Origin: JBNKDD01 sp050288085
Lineage (GTDB): Bacteria; Chloroflexota; Anaerolineae; Aggregatilineales; UBA3940
Assembly: GCA_050288085.1 (NCBI GenBank)
Contig: JBNKDD010000195.1
Span: forward strand, 1-10,726
Direction: 5' to 3'
Length of the DNA: 10,726 nt
Within the stretch, counting starts at the first letter, position 1, and each line of letters begins with the position of its first letter. This document shows, piece by piece, positions 5,387 to 10,726 of the stretch. The translations under genes were made by a program, and so were the position numbers. Below the pieces are notes generated by a model. The model was not told the DNA's origin and did no database searches. It saw only the letters and a list, made by a program, of their open reading frames with translations.

Positions 5387-7954
5387 TTATGCCCAGGTGA
5401 TCATGCCTAGATTCAGCACATGGCGGATATCGGGGTATTTAGGGATCACCCGGACAGTATACCCGTGTAGGCCGGTTACTTTGGTATCGAACTCGACGGC
5501 ATACTGATGCCAACCCGATTCGTTGCCATCCATACCGACGTATGACATATCGTGGGCGTGCCCTCCCTTGATGTTCCCATCCCGGTCCAGCACCCCCTCG
5601 TAGAGTTGGACGCTGACAAATTCCGGTGAGACATCACCCAGGAAGACCTGCGCATTGACGTGTAAGGCATCGCCAACCCTGACCGACTCGGTGAAGTTGG
5701 TGGCAATCTCGCCTACCTCAAGCGAATCCCAGCCTCCTTGCAGGTGGCTCAGCCAATTGGCAAAAGCCTGTCCCTGTTCGTAATTGTTGGCGGATAGACG
5801 TTGGGCCTGTTCTAGGGCCGGATGATAGAGACGGCGTGCATACTCCTGCACCATCCGGGCGGTGTTATAGATTGGCCCCAACTCGCTCCAGGCGGCCTTC
5901 ATCCGGGTCAGCCAGCCGCGTGGGAGATCGTCTTCCCCACGTTCATAGAAGGTGGGGATCAGGTCTTTTTCGAGCAGGTCATACAGGGCATTGGACTCAA
6001 TGTAGTCCTGTAGGCCCACATCCTCGTAGATTTCCCCAGCGCCGATTGCCCATCCCAGGTGGCGGCGATAGGCTTCTGCCCACCAGCCATCCAGGACACT
6101 CAGGTTGAGCACACCGTTAAGGACGGCCTTCATACCGCTGGTGCCGCTGGCTTCTTGCTTGAGGCGCGGATTGTTGAGCCACACATCGACTCCCTGCACC
6201 AGGTAACGCCCAACCACCATGTCGTAGTCCTCAAGGAAAACGATCCGGCTGCGGGTTTCAGGTTGGCGGGCAAAGTGGACGATCTTGCGGATCAATTCCT
6301 TGCCTGCCGTATCATGCGGGTGGGCCTTACCGGCGAAAATGAATTGGACGGGGCACTCGCTATTCAAGATGCTCAAGATCCGGTCGGCATCATGGATAAA
6401 CAGGTTTGCCCGTTTATAGGTGGCAAAGCGGCGTGCAAAACCGATAGTCAAAATATCCGGGTCAAGGGCTTCAGCCGCCTCCTTGATCTCGGCGGAAGAC
6501 GCGCCGCGCCGCTCAAGTTGAGTAACCAGCCGCTTCCGGGCAAAGGCAACCAGCCGGGCACGGCGGCGCTCATGGGTGCGCCACAATTCCTCATCCGGTA
6601 TGTCCAGCGCTCGCTGCCAGATATGGCGGTCGGTGGGGTCTTCACGCCAACGGGGGCCGAGATACCGGTCAAATAACTGGCCCATTTCCGGTGATACCCA
6701 TGAGAATGTGTGAACGCCATTGGTGATCGAGGTGATGGGAACTTCTTTCAAGGGGACACCGGGGTAGACATCCTGCCACATGCTGCGTGCAACTTCGCCA
6801 TGCAGGCGGCTCACGCCGTTGGCGTAGGCTGCCATCCGCAGCGCCAGGATGGTCATGCAAAAATGCTCTTCTGCATTTTCGGCGTTGATCCGGCCCAGTG
6901 CCATGAACTCTTTCTTTGATAGGCCCAACTTCTTCCAGAATGCGGCGAAGTACTTCTCCATCAGCACCGGGGCGAAATAATCGTTACCGGCTGGAACAGG
7001 TGTGTGGGTGGTAAAAACATTGCTGGCTGATGTGATAGCCGCTGCCTCTGTAAAACTGATGCCCTGGCGTTCCATCAGAATTCGGGCACGCTCTACAGCC
7101 TGGAACGCAGCATGGCCTTCGTTCATGTGGCAAACGGCTGGTTCCATGCCCAGGGTATACAAAGCCCGCAGCCCACCGATACCCAGCAGAATCTCTTGCT
7201 TGATGCGCATCTCTCGGTCGCCGCCATAAAGCTGATCGGTCAGGTCTTGATCATCCTGGTTGGGATTTTCGGAGATGTTGGTATCCAGTAAGAACAGGTT
7301 GACGCGACCAACGGATACCTGCCAGATTTGGGCATAGACCGTGCGGTCAGGGAAATCTACACTGATACGGACCGGTTCACCGGATTCGCTGTGAATCAGG
7401 GTAAGCGGCATAGTGTAGAAGTCGTTCTCCGGATAGAGTTCTTGCTGCCAGCCATCGATATTCAGGTATTGACGAAAATACCCCTGTTGGTAGAGCAGCC
7501 CTACCCCGACCAGTGGTACGTTCAGATCGCTGGCGGCTTTGAGATGATCACCTGCCAGAACTCCCAGACCACCGGAGTAATTGGGGATGCACTCGGTTAA
7601 GCCAAACTCAAAGGAAAAATAGGCGATGTGAGATTGAAGATCAGAGCCAAGTTCCTGGGGATACCAGGCACGGTCGCCGTGCTGCATGTAATCATCAAAG
7701 GATCTGAGCACCCGTTCCAGGTGTGCCAGGAAACCTTCGTCATGGGCCAGGGTATTGAGTCTGCTCTGGCTAACCATGCCGAGCATCTTGACCGGGTTGT
7801 GATTGGTTTGATCCCACAGATCACGATCCATCCGGCGAAATAGATCGATGGTTTCGTGATCCCAACTCCAGCGAATGTTATAGGCAAGTTCGGTCAAACG
7901 GTGAAGCGATTCGGGGATAGAAGAGACTACAGTATACTTAGCGACAGGACGCAT
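5387..7954 (-). CDS. glgP: Alpha-glucan (glycogen/maltodextrin) phosphorylase, GT35, with DUF3417 N-terminus
   Basis: Catalyses phosphorolysis of alpha-1,4-glucan to glucose-1-phosphate using pyridoxal phosphate. Numbering below follows the upstream ATG at 7960 (857 residues). Residues about 10-110 form the DUF3417 N-terminal domain typical of the short bacterial/archaeal form (SLHRLTELAYNIRWSWD). HIAYFSFEFGLTE (111-123) and NYSGGLGVLAGDHLKAASD open the phosphorylase fold, HMNEGHAAF (278-286) and RRFATYKRANL (510-520) mark the catalytic region, and NPRLKQEASGTSGMK carries the cofactor Lys, K611. The C-terminal region from about 750 may be an added beta domain. The ATG at 7960 is only 2 bases from GAGGAG (7963-7968), but the ATG at 7954 is 8 bases away, so 7954 is the likelier start. 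It is the first gene of the operon, with a promoter in the gap before radA. The sequence looks intact. Confidence 0.95.
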   Translation of the reverse strand: MRPVAKYTVVSSIPESLHRLTELAYNIRWSWDHETIDLFRRMDRDLWDQTNHNPVKMLGMVSQSRLNTLAHDEGFLAHLERVLRSFDDYMQHGDRAWYPQELGSDLQSHIAYFSFEFGLTECIPNYSGGLGVLAGDHLKAASDLNVPLVGVGLLYQQGYFRQYLNIDGWQQELYPENDFYTMPLTLIHSESGEPVRISVDFPDRTVYAQIWQVSVGRVNLFLLDTNISENPNQDDQDLTDQLYGGDREMRIKQEILLGIGGLRALYTLGMEPAVCHMNEGHAAFQAVERARILMERQGISFTEAAAITSASNVFTTHTPVPAGNDYFAPVLMEKYFAAFWKKLGLSKKEFMALGRINAENAEEHFCMTILALRMAAYANGVSRLHGEVARSMWQDVYPGVPLKEVPITSITNGVHTFSWVSPEMGQLFDRYLGPRWREDPTDRHIWQRALDIPDEELWRTHERRRARLVAFARKRLVTQLERRGASSAEIKEAAEALDPDILTIGFARRFATYKRANLFIHDADRILSILNSECPVQFIFAGKAHPHDTAGKELIRKIVHFARQPETRSRIVFLEDYDMVVGRYLVQGVDVWLNNPRLKQEASGTSGMKAVLNGVLNLSVLDGWWAEAYRRHLGWAIGAGEIYEDVGLQDYIESNALYDLLEKDLIPTFYERGEDDLPRGWLTRMKAAWSELGPIYNTARMVQEYARRLYHPALEQAQRLSANNYEQGQAFANWLSHLQGGWDSLEVGEIATNFTESVRVGDALHVNAQVFLGDVSPEFVSVQLYEGVLDRDGNIKGGHAHDMSYVGMDGNESGWHQYAVEFDTKVTGLHGYTVRVIPKYPDIRHVLNLGMITWA

Positions 7955-7977
7955 CAGCATTTCTCCTCAATGGGGCA

Positions 7978-7983
7978 ATTATA
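7978..7983 (-). promoter_or_regulatory. -10 box of the glgP operon promoter
   Basis: A perfect TATAAT on the minus strand lies 24 bases upstream of the preferred glgP start and just before the GAGGAG site. The transcript would have a leader of under 20 bases. The -35 at 17 bases (ACATGA) is poor, so the promoter may need an activator or be used by another mechanism. Confidence 0.42.
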
Positions 7984-8003
7984 AAGAACAACGACCTTGA
8001 TCA

Positions 8004-8012
8004 TGTTACAAT
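8004..8012 (+). promoter_or_regulatory. Extended -10 promoter of radA
   Basis: TGTTACAAT fits the extended -10 form (TG, one base, then TACAAT, five of six matches). Transcription would begin near 8019, leaving a leader of about 24 bases before the radA ATG. No good -35 is present, as is common for extended -10 promoters. It lies back to back with the glgP promoter in an 82-base gap. Confidence 0.48.
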
Positions 8013-8042
8013 CTTCTTGAGAGTATAGCAATTGGATGTGTC

Positions 8043-9413
8043 ATGGCAAAAACTCGAACGATCTATGTGTGTCAAAATTGTGGCCGGACGGCTCCCAGAG
8101 CATTGGGACGCTGCCCGAATTGTGATGAGTGGAATACCTATGTTGAGGAAGTGGTGGCTCCCCAGTCGGCGGGCAGTGTTGGCAAGCAGATCGCCGGGGT
8201 GCGCTCTGAACCACTCCGTTTATCCGAGATCGAGGGCGATCCCTGGGAGCGGATTGTCCTGCCGATGGAGGAATTCTCGCGGGTGCTGGGCGGGGGTATT
8301 GTCCCCGGCAGCCTGATCCTGGTAGGCGGTGATCCGGGGATCGGTAAGTCAACGCTGCTGCTGCAAGTCACGGCATTGATGGCCGACCAGGCTGGGCCAG
8401 CCCTGTATGTCTCCGGCGAGGAGTCGACCCGGCAGATCAAGATGCGAGCCGAGCGGCTGGGCATTACGACCGAGAACCTGTACCTGGTGACCGAGACTAA
8501 CCTCGACGCGATTTTGCAGCATGTCGGAACGGTGCGTCCGAATGTGCTGGTGGTGGATTCGATCCAGACGACTTACAGCGATGCGCTGGATTCAGCCGCC
8601 GGGAATGTCAGCCAGGTGAAACACTGTACCGGTGCTTTCCAACAGCTTGCCAAAGAGAGCGGGATCGCGGTTTTTCTGGTCGGGCATGTTACGAAGGAAG
8701 GCAGCATTGCCGGGCCGCGCGTGTTAGAGCATATCGTCGACACGGTGCTGTACCTGGAGGGTGATGCTTTCCAGGCGTTCCGGCTGCTGCGGAGCGTCAA
8801 GAACCGGTTTGGCGCGACCTCCGAAGTGGGGGTGTTCGAAATGCACGGCTATGGGATGGTGGAGGTAACCAATCCCTCGGAGGCATTCCTGGCCGAGCGG
8901 ATGGTCAACGCGCCGGGATCGTCAATCGTGGTGACGATGGAGGGAACGCGTCCCCTGCTGGCTGAAGTGCAAGCCCTGGCGACAGCGACCAGTTTCACCA
9001 ACCCACGCCGCACCGCCAACGGGGTAGACCCTAACCGGCTGCTGCTGCTAACTGCCGTCCTGACCCGACGGGCGGGCATTCGCCTATCGGATAATGACGT
9101 GTTTGTGAATGTGATCGGCGGGTTGAAAATTGATGAGCCAGCCGCCGATCTATCGATTGCGCTGGCGATTGCATCCGGGGTGAAAGATCGCCCGCTGCCC
9201 GCCGATTTAGCGGTGGTTGGCGAGATCGGGTTAAGTGGCGAACTGCGCACCGTCAGCCAGCTTCCGGCCCGCCTCAACGAAGCAATGAAATTGGGATTCC
9301 GGCGGGTGCTGATTCCGCACACTGTCCGGCGAGGTGGTGAACCCTTGCCGGAGGGAATTGAAGCTATCGCTGTGCGTTCCCTGGGTGAAGCGATTGATGT
9401 TGCCTTGCGATGA
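8043..9413 (+). CDS. radA: DNA repair protein RadA
   Basis: RadA is a RecA-like ATPase that drives branch migration during recombination in the cytoplasm. The 456-residue length is normal. An N-terminal zinc finger has C10, C13, C24 and C27 (YVCQNCG and GRCPNCDEW). The Walker A motif GDPGIGKST spans 96-104, with K102. The strand VLVVDSIQT (168-176) includes the Walker B acidic residue D172. The RadA-specific KNRFG motif is at 253-257, and the Lon-like C-terminal domain covers about 275-456, with IDEPAADLSIALAIASGV near 363-380. The start MAKTRTIYVCQNCG is the standard beginning of RadA; the ribosome site is weak (GGAT at 8034-8037). It diverges from glgP across 82 bases. The next gene starts about 130 bases downstream with its own Shine-Dalgarno, and no clear terminator separates them. 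Confidence 0.97.
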   Translation: MAKTRTIYVCQNCGRTAPRALGRCPNCDEWNTYVEEVVAPQSAGSVGKQIAGVRSEPLRLSEIEGDPWERIVLPMEEFSRVLGGGIVPGSLILVGGDPGIGKSTLLLQVTALMADQAGPALYVSGEESTRQIKMRAERLGITTENLYLVTETNLDAILQHVGTVRPNVLVVDSIQTTYSDALDSAAGNVSQVKHCTGAFQQLAKESGIAVFLVGHVTKEGSIAGPRVLEHIVDTVLYLEGDAFQAFRLLRSVKNRFGATSEVGVFEMHGYGMVEVTNPSEAFLAERMVNAPGSSIVVTMEGTRPLLAEVQALATATSFTNPRRTANGVDPNRLLLLTAVLTRRAGIRLSDNDVFVNVIGGLKIDEPAADLSIALAIASGVKDRPLPADLAVVGEIGLSGELRTVSQLPARLNEAMKLGFRRVLIPHTVRRGGEPLPEGIEAIAVRSLGEAIDVALR

Positions 9414-9493
9414 AGTTGTGTCCCCCCTACCATGTGAAAATTAGTTTGATAGCAGGTCAGAGATTTCCTGATTGAGACTCGATATATTTAAAC

Positions 9494-9508
9494 GGGAGCA
9501 TGTCTCCC
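9494..9508. other. Short hairpin between radA and the lipoprotein gene
   Basis: GGGAG (9494-9498) pairs with CTCCC (9504-9508) around a five-base loop. It is in the leader of the lipoprotein gene and could be a weak radA 3' structure. No T-run follows it on the plus strand, so it is not a convincing terminator. An AT-rich TATATT (9483-9488) precedes it but no matching -35 was found. Confidence 0.25.
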
Positions 9509-9546
9509 ATTGCAAACTTCGATCAATATAGATGGAGCCTATGACA

Positions 9547-10726
9547 ATGGGTAATCGAATCGTTCGGCGCGGTGTGTTCTTTCTGGTTTTGACGTTGGTG
9601 CTTGTGGCGTGTGGTGGCAGCGATGAAACTAAGAATACCAATCTGTTTGGACAACCCATAACGCCCAAGCCAACTGTCACCCCTCTGGTAGCTGAACCCT
9701 CCGGTGAAGCCCGACCGCTAACCCTGGGCTTGCACCTCTCGGTAGATATCCTGGCAAGTTATGACTATGTCGAGGGGAAGTGGTGGGATATCGAGGATTG
9801 GGAACAGAATATGCCCCGCAATATCGAGTGGATGGCGGATGCCGGTTATGATACGCTGCTGGTCGATACGATGGGCGATGATGGGGAATACTTTTTCCTG
9901 AGTTCTACCCTTGATGAACAGGGTTATGTGTATAGCGGCTATGACCTGTTAAAGTCGCTGATCGATGAAACTCGCAAGTATAACATTACCGTCTATGCAG
10001 ACATCACCGGTCTGGCCTGGCGGCTTCAAGACCCAACCGGCGAGCGCTATGGGATCACCGGCAACCAGTTAACCGTCGAGCAGGTTCAGCAGGTCGTCAA
10101 AGAGATCGTCGAGGGCTACGGTGTAGCGGGTGTGATCGAAGAAACTTTCCAGCCTGACTATATAACCGGCCTGTACGATGCTTGCCAGAAAGACTACTGC
10201 ACCTACATCCGCAAACAGTACGATATCACCGGTGACTACAACATCATCATGAGCGAGGATTACGTTGGCTACGTGGATAACGAACAACAAGCCGCGATCC
10301 TGGATGAGGAAGGCGTGCTCGAAGACAACCTGGGCGCGATGACGGCAGTCTTTAGCCAGGCCCGCGCACTTGATAAACCCGCCTGGGTCAAGGTCTACGG
10401 TGGGTACGATTTTACTCCTGGTGGATCACGGAATGTGTTTTACCTTCGGGCGGTGCAGTTCCAGTCAGACGGTTATTTCTGGATGGACTTCGCCAGCAAC
10501 CCGAATTATGAGTGGCTGGTCAATATGGACACCGGGGATTTACGGCACTGGCTGGAATATCTCCGCACGCCGCCCGGTCCGCGTCCGATTGCCAATATTT
10601 ATGTGGATTGGCCCGACGAGAAAACGCTCGGAGCGCTTGACCCGGACGTGCGCGAAGAAACCGAATTTATGATGATGATGTCAATGATCGAGACTTACGG
10701 GTCAATAGCCAATGGGCTGTTGATGG
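9547..10726 (+). CDS. Lipoprotein with probable TIM-barrel (glycoside-hydrolase-like) domain, C-terminus outside window
   Basis: An open frame runs from the ATG to the end of the window (393 codons here, no stop). The N-terminus is a lipoprotein signal: basic start (MGNRIVRRG), a hydrophobic core, then the lipobox LVAC with the Cys at codon 9610-9612 (residue 22), followed by Gly-Gly-Ser and a Pro/Thr-rich linker to about residue 55. The body has alternating strand-helix segments such as GYDTLLVDTMGD, DLLKSLIDETRKYNITVYAD and GVAGVIEETF (E198, E199), which fit a (beta/alpha)8 barrel of the glycoside-hydrolase kind. This is by pattern only; I do not recognise the family and cannot name catalytic residues with certainty. 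The start could also be the ATG at 9541, but that is only 3 bases from GGAG (9534-9537), while 9547 is 9 away. The protein would be anchored on the outer face of the cytoplasmic membrane. Confidence 0.75.
   Translation, partial: MGNRIVRRGVFFLVLTLVLVACGGSDETKNTNLFGQPITPKPTVTPLVAEPSGEARPLTLGLHLSVDILASYDYVEGKWWDIEDWEQNMPRNIEWMADAGYDTLLVDTMGDDGEYFFLSSTLDEQGYVYSGYDLLKSLIDETRKYNITVYADITGLAWRLQDPTGERYGITGNQLTVEQVQQVVKEIVEGYGVAGVIEETFQPDYITGLYDACQKDYCTYIRKQYDITGDYNIIMSEDYVGYVDNEQQAAILDEEGVLEDNLGAMTAVFSQARALDKPAWVKVYGGYDFTPGGSRNVFYLRAVQFQSDGYFWMDFASNPNYEWLVNMDTGDLRHWLEYLRTPPGPRPIANIYVDWPDEKTLGALDPDVREETEFMMMMSMIETYGSIANGLLM

Noticed and set aside
6059..6676. Plus-strand open frame of 205 codons opposite glgP
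   Set aside because: It lies wholly antisense to a well-conserved catalytic region, and its protein has no recognisable domain, so it is a frame shadow.
8849..9433. Minus-strand open frame of 194 codons opposite radA
   Set aside because: It is antisense to the RadA Lon-like domain, is rich in Arg and Ser as expected for a reverse frame of a GC-rich gene, and lacks a ribosome site.
1..10726. CRISPR array, tRNA gene, insertion sequence or transposase
   Set aside because: No regular repeat-spacer pattern, tRNA-like cloverleaf, transposase frame or terminal inverted repeat pair was seen by eye on either strand.

Overview
The window looks like part of a bacterial chromosome from a moderately GC-rich, probably Chloroflexota-like (Anaerolineae-type) organism. 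That placement is an inference. It rests on the gene mix (a DUF3417-type glucan phosphorylase beside a class II HDAC-like deacetylase, a VapBC-type toxin pair, and a lipoprotein with a plain Cys lipobox) and on CCCCTCTCCC/GGGAGAGGGG intergenic palindromes. No rRNA or other phylogenetic marker is present to settle it.

Layout. Positions 1-623 hold the 3' end of an antitoxin gene and a complete PIN-domain (VapC-like) toxin gene, overlapping by 4 bases. Positions 678-2671 form an AT-richer accessory block. It has a minus-strand, membrane-anchored small protein with a BamE/SmpA-like C-terminal half, and diverging from it a plus-strand pair whose stop and start codons overlap: a PD-(D/E)XK-like nuclease-domain protein and a single-pass membrane protein with a long charged cytoplasmic region. 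Both directions have recognisable promoters, and a near-perfect 11-bp-arm inverted repeat lies between them. Positions 2672-3321 hold no convincing gene. The stretch contains a near-consensus sigma-70 promoter (TTGACA, 17 bp, TATGAT) with a palindrome just upstream, followed by about 400 bases of GC-rich, repeat-laden non-coding DNA, then a terminator and a structured 3' region belonging to the minus-strand operon.

Positions 3322-7960 carry a tight minus-strand operon, in transcription order alpha-glucan phosphorylase (glgP), HDAC-family zinc deacetylase, aldo/keto reductase, with gaps of only 14 and 32 bases and a rho-independent terminator at the end. The phosphorylase releases glucose-1-phosphate from storage glucan. 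The deacetylase and the NADPH-dependent reductase have unknown substrates. The 7961-8042 gap is a divergent promoter region; on its other side lies radA, the recombination branch-migration ATPase. The window ends inside a lipoprotein gene, probably encoding an extracytoplasmic TIM-barrel (glycoside-hydrolase-like) protein.

The best candidates for something undescribed are the coupled nuclease plus membrane-protein pair (possibly a small defence-type module) and the strong promoter at 2759-2787 that has no gene after it (a possible non-coding RNA).
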